From positions 1-62,678 of the forward strand of contig JBLFZF010000002.1 of NCBI GenBank assembly GCA_047610145.1: a stretch of DNA of 62,678 nucleotides, read 5' to 3'. Positions 55,566-62,678 of this stretch are shown in pieces. Numbering within the stretch: the stretch's first letter is position 1; every line of letters begins with the position of its first letter. The notes beneath the pieces were generated by a model. That model was not told the DNA's origin and ran no database searches. It was given only the letters and a program-made list of their open reading frames with translations. Origin of the DNA: CAJXZP01 sp047610145 (GTDB lineage: Bacteria > Bacteroidota > Bacteroidia > Flavobacteriales_G > Salibacteraceae). A program made the position numbers and the translations under genes.

Positions 55566-56144
55566 ATGGATTTTAACTACATCGATGGCTGTGTATTACT
55601 AGCGCTAGGTTTTTCTTTTTACAAAGGATTTTCTAAGGGTTTTATAATCGTCATTGCCTCTTTTGTAGCATTAGTTTTAGGTGTAATTGGCGCCATGTAT
55701 TTTTCAGACATGGTGGCCGATGTACTGAAAGTTAAAACGGAAATAGAGGAGCAGTATATTTCGTTGGCTGCTTTTACTATTACATTTATGGGGATCATTT
55801 TGGGGGTGCATTTAATCGCTAAAATTGTAAATCAAGCGGTAAAAATGGTGATGCTAGGTCCTCTTAACAAAATTATGGGAGGCGTATTCTCTGTGCTTAA
55901 AACGGCAGTGATTTTAAGTGTTGTTTTTTACATTTTCGATTTTGTGAATACCCAAGTCGAGTTTGTGAATAGAAAAACGCTGAAAGAATCTATTGCCTAT
56001 AGCAATCTAATGGGAATTACTGAAACAGCTATTCCATTAATAACAAAATCAAAATGGTATGATCCGTCTAAAATTGATAAGGTATTAGATGAGGTGAAAG
56101 ATGCGGTAGAGGAAAAAGTAACGGAAGAGTTATTGGATGATTAA
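55566..56144 (+). CDS. cvpA: CvpA-family membrane protein
   Basis: 192 residues with four membrane helices: YIDGCVLLALGFSFYKGFSKGF at the start with the conserved D and G-x-x-x-G-F, then VIASFVALVLGVIGAMYFSD, a third helix at about 75-95, and a fourth with GGVFSVLKTAVILSVVFYIF. This is the CvpA layout. The family takes its name from colicin V production and is linked to envelope stress tolerance. The C-terminal tail is acidic and probably helical. It is co-transcribed with ferritin and a small T9SS-domain protein. Confidence 0.88.
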   Translation: MDFNYIDGCVLLALGFSFYKGFSKGFIIVIASFVALVLGVIGAMYFSDMVADVLKVKTEIEEQYISLAAFTITFMGIILGVHLIAKIVNQAVKMVMLGPLNKIMGGVFSVLKTAVILSVVFYIFDFVNTQVEFVNRKTLKESIAYSNLMGITETAIPLITKSKWYDPSKIDKVLDEVKDAVEEKVTEELLDD

Positions 56145-56154
56145 CAGGTAAACG

Positions 56155-56730
56155 ATGCAAAAAACACTTTTCCTGTTTATTTTTCTTTTAGCCATTTGGT
56201 CCTCATTTATTGGAGTCTCGCAAACCACCCATAGCATTGCTGTGTATCCTAACCCAGTTGCCGACACGTTAACTGTTAATTATCATATAGCTACGTTTGG
56301 CAGGCTTGATTTAGATCTGTTTAATATTTTTGGTCAAAAGCTGTGGTCCCCATTAAATGATTCTATGCATTGGCCAGGACATTACGAGATTAAGTATGAT
56401 GTTTCACCACTGCAAGATGGCGTTTATTTTTTAACATTGCTCACCCATATAGGTGAAACCACAACAACTAGGTTTGTAAAACAAACACCACTTTCCTTAG
56501 ATCATATAGAAAGATCTATTTTGAGTATCTATCCAAACCCAGCTAGAAATAAAATCCATTTACCGGAAAACACAACAATATTGAAGGTATTCGATCTAAA
56601 CGGTAAACTCGTTTTAAAGCAATTAAACCCTTCGTCCACAACAGATGTTTCCCAATTCAAAAACGGACTCTATGTAATCGAATTAATTGGGAGCTCTCGC
56701 ACAAAAACGATTCTCCAAATTCAAAGATAA
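56155..56730 (+). CDS. Small exported protein made of two tandem T9SS type A sorting domains
   Basis: 191 residues. After a signal peptide (about 1-23, ends GVSQ) the whole mature protein is two sorting-domain units. Unit one (about 26-112) has IAVYPNPVADTLTVNY, FNIFGQKLW, QDGVYFLTL and TRFVKQ. Unit two (about 116-191) has LSIYPNPARNKIHLPE, FDLNGKLVLKQL, KNGLYVIELI and ending KTILQIQR. There is no separate passenger domain. It follows cvpA by 10 bases and ends at a terminator, so it belongs to the ferritin operon. It might decorate the surface, compete for the sorting machinery, or be a remnant of a larger cargo. Confidence 0.82.
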   Translation: MQKTLFLFIFLLAIWSSFIGVSQTTHSIAVYPNPVADTLTVNYHIATFGRLDLDLFNIFGQKLWSPLNDSMHWPGHYEIKYDVSPLQDGVYFLTLLTHIGETTTTRFVKQTPLSLDHIERSILSIYPNPARNKIHLPENTTILKVFDLNGKLVLKQLNPSSTTDVSQFKNGLYVIELIGSSRTKTILQIQR

Positions 56731-56740
56731 CACCAACAAA

Positions 56741-56768
56741 AAAGCGCCAAGGTTTCCCAAGGCGCTTT
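56741..56768. terminator. Bidirectional terminator
   Basis: AAAGCGCC pairs perfectly with GGCGCTTT around a 12-base loop, with A-rich and T-rich flanks. It ends the ferritin operon and the convergent bacilliredoxin gene. Confidence 0.75.
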
Positions 56769-56787
56769 CAAATAATTTGATTTCTAC

Positions 56788-57198
56788 TTAAACAAAAGCA
56801 TCAAAAGCTGCTTTTAAGTTTTCAGAAATAGTTTCTGCGTTGTTTCCTTCAATATGGTGACGTTCTAAAAAGTGAACTAATCTACCATCTTTAAATACCG
56901 CCATTGCTGGAGAGGAAGGAGGGTAAGGCAACATAAATTTACGCGCTTGATTTACCGCGTCACCATCAACACCTGCAAATACCGTTAAAAGTCTGTCTGG
57001 TGTTTTGCTATGCTTTGAGGCCATAACTGCAGCCGGACGTGCGCTACCTGCAGCACAACCACAAACAGAGTTAATCACTACTAATGCAGTTCCTTCTTCT
57101 TTAATTGCTTCGTTTACCGCGTCAACAGTACTTAGTTGAGTAAAACCTGCATCGGTTAACTCAGCAGCCATAGGGGCCGTTAATTCTGGTGGATACAT
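56788..57198 (-). CDS. BrxA/BrxB-family bacilliredoxin
   Basis: 136 residues with the C-G-C motif of the YphP/BrxA family at Cys46-Gly47-Cys48 (INSVCGCAAGSARPA), followed by the thioredoxin-like segment RKFMLPYPPSSPAMAVF. Bacilliredoxins remove bacillithiol or similar thiol mixed disulfides from proteins after oxidative stress in the cytosol. Its N-terminus (YPPELTAPMAAELTDAGF) is characteristic. A TACTTTTG box and a 7-base inverted repeat lie in its upstream region. A role alongside OxyR in thiol stress is an inference. Confidence 0.92.
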   Translation of the reverse strand: MYPPELTAPMAAELTDAGFTQLSTVDAVNEAIKEEGTALVVINSVCGCAAGSARPAAVMASKHSKTPDRLLTVFAGVDGDAVNQARKFMLPYPPSSPAMAVFKDGRLVHFLERHHIEGNNAETISENLKAAFDAFV

Positions 57199-57212
57199 AT
57201 TGCTATATTTTA

Positions 57213-57239
57213 ATACCTGTATAAATGAGAATCAGGTAT
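57213..57239 (-). repeat. Inverted repeat upstream of bacilliredoxin
   Basis: ATACCTG (57213-57219) and CAGGTAT (57233-57239) are perfect inverted copies with a 13-base spacer. They lie between the -7 box (57263-57270) and the start codon, which is where a repressor or an RNA hairpin could act. Confidence 0.4.
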
Positions 57240-57262
57240 ATTGATTATTAATTTCCTAAGCA

Positions 57263-57270
57263 CAAAAGTA
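57263..57270 (-). promoter_or_regulatory. Candidate -7 promoter box for bacilliredoxin
   Basis: The minus strand reads TACTTTTG, an exact match to TAnnTTTG, 65 bases before the ATG. A leader of about 55-60 bases follows. Confidence 0.4.
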
Positions 57271-57333
57271 CGTTTTATACACGTGCCTTATATTAAAATA
57301 TTGTTATGTACACATTTAGTTTATTTATAGCAG

Positions 57334-58221
57334 CTACCTATCTACTAAGGTGTCTGCACTAATTCCAAAAAGAACATGGTCTACCCAATATCGATCCCAG
57401 CTAGAGTTTTCACCTTCTATTTTTACGCCCCCATTTACACAATGAATTACCGTTATATTTACCCCTCTTTTAGCATAAATAATCCCGGTATGATGGGCTC
57501 GAGGTTCGCCACCATTCCACCCACCAAAAAATACAAGGTCGCCTGGCTTTAATTCAGCAAGTGGTTTTCTTTTCAGTGAAAGTTGGCTTTGCATATGTGC
57601 ATTATGTGGAATTTCAATGCCAACACTTTTATATACATACTGAGTAAACCCGGAGCAGTCAAAGCCTTTTTTGGGAGTTGTGCCTGCATATGTATAGGGA
57701 ACTCCTTCTAGGTTTTGGGCTGTTTTTAGTAGCGTATAACGTAAACTATCTAATATGTTTAAGCTATCGATGACGACCATTACCGAGTGTACGGAGTCTA
57801 AATGAAATGGGGCAACGCTTTCTCCGAAGTACATCAATAACCACTTTCTGTAGTAGTTATTGATGCGAACCTTCTGGTTTGAATCGAGCGCATTTTTACG
57901 GATAATCGCATAAACCTGCGTGTGGTATTCTATAAAATCTTTTGAAGGAACCAGTCGGTAATAGCGAAGTGATTTGGCTATAAAATTTTTCTCTGAAGTA
58001 CTGGATTTCTGAGTCTCAGATTTAGCTAAATACATAGCACTCAAACTGTAGTTAGCATAACTGTTTAACTTGTTTTTACGAAGCACTCTTTTCGCTTTTT
58101 TTTCTAATTTTTTATACGAATGAGTGGAATATAAATCGAGTAATTTTTGCTCTTTCTTCGTTTGTCCAACCAATAAGATACTAAAAATAAGGCTAGAAAA
58201 TAAAATCAGATTATGTTTCAT
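57334..58221 (-). CDS. NlpC/P60-family peptidoglycan endopeptidase
   Basis: 295 residues with a signal peptide (1-20, ends LVGQ). A helical, basic region (about 25-130), partly TPR-like, precedes the C40 peptidase domain (about 165-290). Catalytic residues are Cys189 in FDCSGF, His244 in RAHHTGI and His260 in VIHCVNGG, with the usual GDLVFF at about 227-232. Enzymes of this type cut peptide stems of peptidoglycan in the periplasm during growth or recycling. It is transcribed alone. The N-terminal region probably targets or regulates the enzyme. Confidence 0.93.
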   Translation of the reverse strand: MKHNLILFSSLIFSILLVGQTKKEQKLLDLYSTHSYKKLEKKAKRVLRKNKLNSYANYSLSAMYLAKSETQKSSTSEKNFIAKSLRYYRLVPSKDFIEYHTQVYAIIRKNALDSNQKVRINNYYRKWLLMYFGESVAPFHLDSVHSVMVVIDSLNILDSLRYTLLKTAQNLEGVPYTYAGTTPKKGFDCSGFTQYVYKSVGIEIPHNAHMQSQLSLKRKPLAELKPGDLVFFGGWNGGEPRAHHTGIIYAKRGVNITVIHCVNGGVKIEGENSSWDRYWVDHVLFGISADTLVDR

Positions 58222-58393
58222 AGAACACTTGTTGTATTTGGTGAATGGGAATTATTCAGAATAAATTATTGTTTTATTGTTTAATCACACTTAAAACAAA
58301 ATTAAGAGTTGTTTATTGCTTAATTTTAAAATTAAATACTAAAACACTCAATCAGTTAGTAAGTTGACTCGGAGTTTGTTTTCTTTGAATCGT

Positions 58394-58906
58394 ATGAAGG
58401 AGTCTATTACTACTAGAAAAATTGAGCGTTTAAAAAGTCATTTTAAGCTGCTAGCACATCCAGAAGGAGGGTATTATAAAGAAACATATCGTAGTATTGG
58501 AAATGTGAAAAATCCCTACGCTGGCGCCAGTGAGCGGAGTTTTTCTACGGGAATCTATTTCCTGCTAGTCTCCGGAAATTTTTCTGCGTTTCATAGAATT
58601 AAACAAGATGAAATGTGGCACTTTTATGATGGTGACCCTATTAACTTACATGTCATTACGACTAAAGGAAACTATGAACTCGTGAAAATAGGGCGCTATT
58701 TTAGTGAAGGGGAAGTACCGCAATATGTGGTGAAAGCGGGCGATTGGTTTGCCTCTGAAGTAAGTGTAAGTGAGGGGTTTTCGTTTGCAGGTTGTACAGT
58801 ATCTCCCGGGTTTGATTTTGTGGATTTTGAAATGGCAGACCGGGAAGATTTATTAACCCAATACCCAGAGTTCAACGAGGTGATTATGCGACTAACGCGT
58901 TGCTGA
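58394..58906 (+). CDS. DUF985-type cupin protein
   Basis: 170 residues from the ATG at 58394. A TTG 10 codons upstream is a less likely start. The beginning HFKLLAHPEGGYYKETYRS, then STGIYFLLVSGNFSAFHRIKQDEMWHFYDG, and VSPGFDFVDFEMADREDL are the signatures of the DUF985 cupin family. The beta-barrel with possible metal-binding His/Glu (FHRIKQDEMWHFY) fits a small-molecule-binding or epimerase-like role. Function in the cell is unknown. It is cytosolic, with no signal peptide. Confidence 0.88.
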   Translation: MKESITTRKIERLKSHFKLLAHPEGGYYKETYRSIGNVKNPYAGASERSFSTGIYFLLVSGNFSAFHRIKQDEMWHFYDGDPINLHVITTKGNYELVKIGRYFSEGEVPQYVVKAGDWFASEVSVSEGFSFAGCTVSPGFDFVDFEMADREDLLTQYPEFNEVIMRLTRC

Positions 58907-58964
58907 TTTTTTAACTCTACACAATATAACTGTCTGTCAATTCGTTAGTAGGGAAATTTAGATT

Positions 58965-59150
58965 ATGAAATTAATGGTATTTTTAAGTGCAGGAGTATTA
59001 TTTCTTGGAAGCTGTAAAAAAGGAGACGACAAAACATGTATTGCTCGTGCTGCTGATGGAACAGAAATGTATGTAGTGTCAGGGCAAGAGGTATGCGAGG
59101 ATCAAATTAAGACGGCTAATGGAGAATATTGTGATTGTGCAGAAGAGTAG
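58965..59150 (+). CDS. Small cysteine-containing lipoprotein
   Basis: 61 residues. Lipobox LGSC with Cys17 as lipidation site follows MKLMVFLSAGVLF. The mature peptide of about 45 residues has four more Cys (25, 44, 56, 58), with a C-D-C near the end, enough for two disulfides. It is predicted to be anchored in the envelope. The family is not recognised. It is transcribed on the same strand as the cupin gene (58 bases earlier). A terminator-like hairpin follows before acsA. Confidence 0.75.
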   Translation: MKLMVFLSAGVLFLGSCKKGDDKTCIARAADGTEMYVVSGQEVCEDQIKTANGEYCDCAEE

Positions 59151-59261
59151 TTTCTGTGCAAGGCAAGTGAAATTTCTATAAATTGATTGGAGGGTATCAT
59201 TTTTTATAATTCACAAATGTTAAATTTACAAGCGCTAACTAAAAAGTGTAGGGAAAGAACA

Positions 59262-59283
59262 AATCTATGCCTCTGTATAGATT
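59262..59283 (+). terminator. Terminator-like hairpin before acsA
   Basis: AATCTAT pairs with ATAGATT around an 8-base loop, extended by GAA/TTC with a small bulge, and is followed by seven T. It could end the small lipoprotein transcript. It is also close enough to acsA to act as a leader attenuator. Confidence 0.45.
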
Positions 59284-59314
59284 CTTCTTTTTTTGAATTT
59301 TAACATCCCAGAAA

Positions 59315-61222
59315 ATGAGTAATTACCATATCAAACATTTAGAAGAGTATTACAAAGTCTATCGTAAATCAGTACGTGAACCTGAAAATTTCTGGGAAGA
59401 AATAGCAGAAGAACATTTTGTGTGGAGAAAGCGTTGGAATAAGGTTTTGACTTGGGATTTTAAAACTCCAGAAGTAAAATGGTATGAAGGGGCTAAATTG
59501 AACATTACCGAAAACTGTATTGATCGTCATCTATTTACTAGAGGAGATAAAACAGCCATATTATTTGAGCCGAATGATCCAAAAGAACCCGCAGAACATA
59601 TTACCTATAACCAATTACATGCGCGTGTTAATCAGTTTGCCAATGTATTGAAAGATAAAGGCGTTGGAAAAGGAGATCGTGTGTGTATTTACTTGCCAAT
59701 GATTCCAGAGCTGGCTATTTCGGTTTTGGCATGTGCACGTATTGGAGCCATTCATTCGGTGGTTTTTGCAGGCTTTTCTGCAATGGCATTATCCACTCGA
59801 ATTAACGACTCCGATTGTAAAATGGTGGTGACTTCAGACGGATCTTTCCGTGGCGCAAAAACCATTGATTTAAAAGGAATTGTAGATGAAGCGTTAGAAT
59901 CATGTCCGGGTGTAGAAAATGTATTGGTAGCTAAAAGAATACACGCTGATATTCATATGGAATCCGGTCGCGACCAATGGTTGCAGCCTTTATTGGATGT
60001 TGCATCCAGCGAATGCGCTCCTGAAATAATGGATGCCGAGGACCCATTATTTATTCTGTATACTTCTGGTTCTACCGGAATGCCAAAAGGAATGGTGCAT
60101 ACCACCGGAGGCTACATGGTGTATACGGCCTACACCTTCAAAAATGTATTCAATTACAAAGAAGACGATGTGTATTGGTGTACTGCCGATATAGGTTGGA
60201 TTACCGGTCATAGTTATATTGTGTATGGGCCCTTAGCCAATGGGGCTACTACCGTTATGTTTGAAGGGGTTCCGAGTTACCCAGATTGTGGGCGTTTCTG
60301 GGAAGTAGTAGAGAAGCATAAAATCACGCAATTCTACACGGCACCAACCGCAATTAGAGCGTTGGCAAAAGAAAAACTGGATTTTGTAAATCGGTATGAT
60401 TTGTCCTCCTTGAAAGTGTTAGGTTCTGTAGGAGAACCCATTAACGAAGAAGCATGGCACTGGTATAATGACAATGTGGGGAAGAAGAAAAGCCCGATTG
60501 TAGATACCTGGTGGCAAACTGAAACAGGAGGAATAATGTTGTCTCCAATTCCTTATGTAACGCCAACCATTCCTACCTATGCTACCCTTCCATTACCCGG
60601 TATTCAACCGGCTTTAATGGATGAACATGGCAACGAAATTGAGGGCAAACAAGTAGACGGGCGTTTATGTATCAAATTCCCTTGGCCTTCGATGGCGAGA
60701 ACCATTTGGGGCAATCATGAACGGTATAAGGAAACCTATTTCAGCGCTTATAAAGATATGTACTTCACGGGTGATGGCGCCTTGAGAGATACCGTGGGGT
60801 ATTATCGTATTACCGGTCGTGTAGATGATGTAATTATTGTTTCGGGTCATAATTTAGGTACTGCACCAATTGAAGATGCCATTAATGAACACCCAGCCGT
60901 TGCAGAGTCGGCTATTGTTGGTTTTCCACATGATGTAAAAGGAAATGCATTGTATGGATATGTCACTCTCAAAGAAAGTGGTGAAGGACGTTTACACGAT
61001 AATCTAAGGAAAGAAATTAATCAAATTATTACCGAGCATATTGGCCCAATAGCGAAGTTGGATAAGATTCAATTTACAAATGGATTGCCCAAAACAAGAT
61101 CGGGTAAAATTATGCGTAGAATTTTAAGAAAAATTGCAGGTAATGATACTTCTAACTTGGGTGATACTTCCACCTTATTAAATCCAGAAGTGGTTCAAGA
61201 AATTATGGATAATTCACTGTAA
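59315..61222 (+). CDS. acsA: Acetyl-CoA synthetase (AMP-forming)
   Basis: 635 residues, typical length. It converts acetate, ATP and CoA into acetyl-CoA. The AMP-binding signature YTSGSTGMPKGMVHTTGG (near 250), WWQTETGG (near 400), and the C-terminal KTRSGKIMRR with catalytic Lys598, the usual acetylation-controlled residue, are present. The start MSNYHIKHLEEYYKVYRKSV matches the family. It has its own strong terminator. Acetate use or re-uptake is the likely role. Confidence 0.96.
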   Translation: MSNYHIKHLEEYYKVYRKSVREPENFWEEIAEEHFVWRKRWNKVLTWDFKTPEVKWYEGAKLNITENCIDRHLFTRGDKTAILFEPNDPKEPAEHITYNQLHARVNQFANVLKDKGVGKGDRVCIYLPMIPELAISVLACARIGAIHSVVFAGFSAMALSTRINDSDCKMVVTSDGSFRGAKTIDLKGIVDEALESCPGVENVLVAKRIHADIHMESGRDQWLQPLLDVASSECAPEIMDAEDPLFILYTSGSTGMPKGMVHTTGGYMVYTAYTFKNVFNYKEDDVYWCTADIGWITGHSYIVYGPLANGATTVMFEGVPSYPDCGRFWEVVEKHKITQFYTAPTAIRALAKEKLDFVNRYDLSSLKVLGSVGEPINEEAWHWYNDNVGKKKSPIVDTWWQTETGGIMLSPIPYVTPTIPTYATLPLPGIQPALMDEHGNEIEGKQVDGRLCIKFPWPSMARTIWGNHERYKETYFSAYKDMYFTGDGALRDTVGYYRITGRVDDVIIVSGHNLGTAPIEDAINEHPAVAESAIVGFPHDVKGNALYGYVTLKESGEGRLHDNLRKEINQIITEHIGPIAKLDKIQFTNGLPKTRSGKIMRRILRKIAGNDTSNLGDTSTLLNPEVVQEIMDNSL

Positions 61223-61230
61223 ATAAAAAG

Positions 61231-61257
61231 AAAGGCTCTTCAATTTGAAGAGCCTTT
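61231..61257. terminator. Bidirectional terminator after acsA
   Basis: AAAGGCTCTTC pairs perfectly with GAAGAGCCTTT around AATTT, with T run on plus and A run on minus side. It lies between the convergent acsA and the gene ending at 61261. Confidence 0.88.
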
Positions 61258-61260
61258 TTA

Positions 61261-62649
61261 CTAAAAAGTGAATTTTAATATTCCATCCTGTTTCTTTTCA
61301 ATGAATGGTAGGTAAAAGGAGTTACCGTAAAAGTGTTTGATATCGTTTGTTGTGACATCTTCCATATTCTCAGGAACTTCAAAGTTTGTCAGTACTTTAG
61401 GTTCTCCATCCGGTGTAAGAGAAGTTATTTGAATATGATTAGGTTGTTTGGGTTCTACATTAACGTAAGCAAAAATTAAAGATCCATCCTTTTGCTGCAT
61501 CACTCGGTATCCCAGTAGATTAGCTCTACCATAAGTAGTTTGGCGTTTTGGTATTATTGAGGACCAGTTTATGGTCCCATCTTCGCTAACATTAACTGCT
61601 TGTAGAACTCCTCGGTGATAGCTTGATGTAAGTGAAATTGAAGTGCCGTGATCAGTAGGTAGTTTATAGATCGCTTGTTCAAAAATATAGGTGGTGGTAT
61701 TATCCGTGTTTAGGATGGCCTGTCTATAAAAAAAGTCCAATTTAATCGGAGTTTTACCCTTAGCGATTTTCTTTTCATTTGCATCATAAATAAATTTTGC
61801 CGCGGGTTCCCATACCTCTTTAGGAGTTACTTCATAATTAAATTCAGAGGTTATTTTCTCCTTGGTGTTATCATATCGAAGACCCTGAAGATGTGTTGTT
61901 AAGTTGGTTTCGTTATTTGTACAATATGCACCAGCTTGATTATCTTCACCAATAGATTTAAGTGTTAACGAACTAGGGATATCAGTAAGAATATTCGTGT
62001 TAATTTCATCATTGACAATCTTTGACGAAGGTTTCTTGAAATCAATAGATTCTAAAAGAGTTAGGTCTACGCTGTATTGCTTTTCTGCGTACATCTTCGT
62101 TTCGGAATTGTAAGTGACCACTTTCAAAATCTCATCTTCGAAATATATTCTAGGATTTAAATTATCAAAATTATCATATTGGTCCTTTAAATAAACGGAT
62201 TGATTGTCATTGGTGAAACTTGCAATCTGATCAATCTCATCGAGTAAAAATTCAGTTCCAATGGTATAATCACTTAGGTTTACCTTTTGGATTACCGCTA
62301 AGAGTTTCTTTGTCTTTTTATCGTTATAATAGGATAGCAAAAAGACGGTCTCTCCTACAGTTCCAATTTGAAGGAAGAAAGCCTCCTTATGTTCGGGGGT
62401 TATTTCTCCAGAGGTGAGTACTTTAAGGTCACTATCAAAATGAATAATGTTAAAATAATCTGTTAAATGACTTGCTTGAATAGTCTTACGCACGGAAATA
62501 ACGCTTTTGTCCGAAAGTTGAGTGCAATGGGAACTGTGCCCTTCCCCTTTCCACTTAATAGTCTCGGATTTGGTAGGTTCAGATTATGCAATTATAGAAT
62601 TGGTATTACAGAGTATAATTAGTGCGAGTAGCGTTAAATATTTAGTCAT
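61261..62649 (-). pseudogene. Exported protein gene with an in-frame stop at the signal-peptide end
   Basis: The natural start is the ATG at 62649. It encodes MTKYLTLLALIILCNTNSII plus Ala, a signal peptide. The next codon (62584-62586) is TAA where a Gln would be expected at the cleavage site. After it the same frame is open for 441 codons (SEPTKSETIKWKGEGHSSH, and so on) to the stop at 61261. A shorter reading from a GTG at 62493 (410 residues) would lack any signal. The mature part is Asn/Lys/Thr rich with many beta-strand-like repeats. No family is recognised. If the stop is real, the protein is not exported; if it is an error or read through, it is a 462-residue periplasmic or secreted protein. 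Confidence 0.65.
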
Positions 62650-62678
62650 AAGATTATTGTGTTTATTTAGGGTTTCAA

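Noticed and set aside
45481..62649. Reassignment of TAA/TAG to glutamine in this genome
   Set aside because: Most intact genes in the window end at TAA or TAG directly before a terminator or the next gene (acsA, sdhB, rpoN, oxyR). Both codons therefore still work as stops. Only local suppression or mutation remains possible.
1..62678. CRISPR array, insertion sequence or prophage
   Set aside because: I found no regularly spaced direct repeats, no transposase or integrase, no phage structural gene and no flanking inverted repeats with target duplication. The decayed genes look like ordinary gene loss.

Overview
The window looks like chromosomal DNA from a member of the Bacteroidota, most likely a marine or freshwater Flavobacteriales (inference; no rRNA is present to place it). 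The reasons are: low G+C; many secreted proteins that end in type IX secretion (T9SS) sorting domains; an end of a TonB-dependent receptor; a three-gene succinate dehydrogenase with a one-subunit cytochrome b558; promoter-like sequences of the Bacteroidota type (TTG, about 19-20 bases, then TAnnTTTG); and a Flavobacteria-type structured RNA element downstream of one gene. I see no tRNA, rRNA, CRISPR array, insertion sequence or prophage.

Layout. 1-3.9 kb: end of a TonB receptor, a small lipoprotein, then a minus-strand run gpsA / EamA transporter / unknown protein, and a second EamA transporter. 3.9-8.6 kb: S9 peptidase, oxyR, cysS. 8.7-13.6 kb: two T9SS cargo proteins. 13.9-19.1 kb: polA convergent with an O-antigen-ligase-like protein and a Wzz-like chain-length protein. 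19.2-26.5 kb: another T9SS cargo protein and two adjacent amidohydrolase-family genes. 26.5-30.2 kb: a candidate Flavo-1-like RNA and sdhCAB. 30.5-32.6 kb: an odd membrane lipoprotein and two tandem Crp/Fnr-type regulators. 32.8-37.1 kb: an unknown secreted protein, an ABC-F ATPase and a lipid kinase. 37.1-49.2 kb: an FG-GAP T9SS protein, a small beta-barrel, rpoN with a PAP2-like gene, and two large lamin-tail-domain proteins. 49.3-53.8 kb: pfkA, a broken OprP-type porin, and rnr. 54-62.7 kb: a decayed T9SS gene, a ferritin / cvpA / small T9SS-domain operon, bacilliredoxin, an NlpC/P60 peptidase, a cupin, a Cys-containing lipoprotein, acsA and a broken secreted-protein gene.

How it fits together. 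Housekeeping functions (DNA repair, glycolysis, acetate activation, respiration, Cys-tRNA, RNA decay, sigma-54) are interspersed with surface and secretion genes: seven intact T9SS cargo proteins and two decayed ones. Oxidative and iron stress is represented by OxyR (with both redox cysteines), ferritin and a bacilliredoxin.

The most unusual signals are: (a) three genes broken by in-frame stops with the frame otherwise kept, with all four stops compatible with a Gln CAA/CAG codon; (b) a shared module of about 180-300 residues in three T9SS proteins; (c) a secreted protein that consists of little more than two tandem sorting domains; (d) an amidohydrolase gene pair in which only one of three domains keeps its metal ligands; (e) a G7 tract in the spacer of a candidate promoter for a Crp-type regulator. 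I did not find a clear new defence or mobile system.
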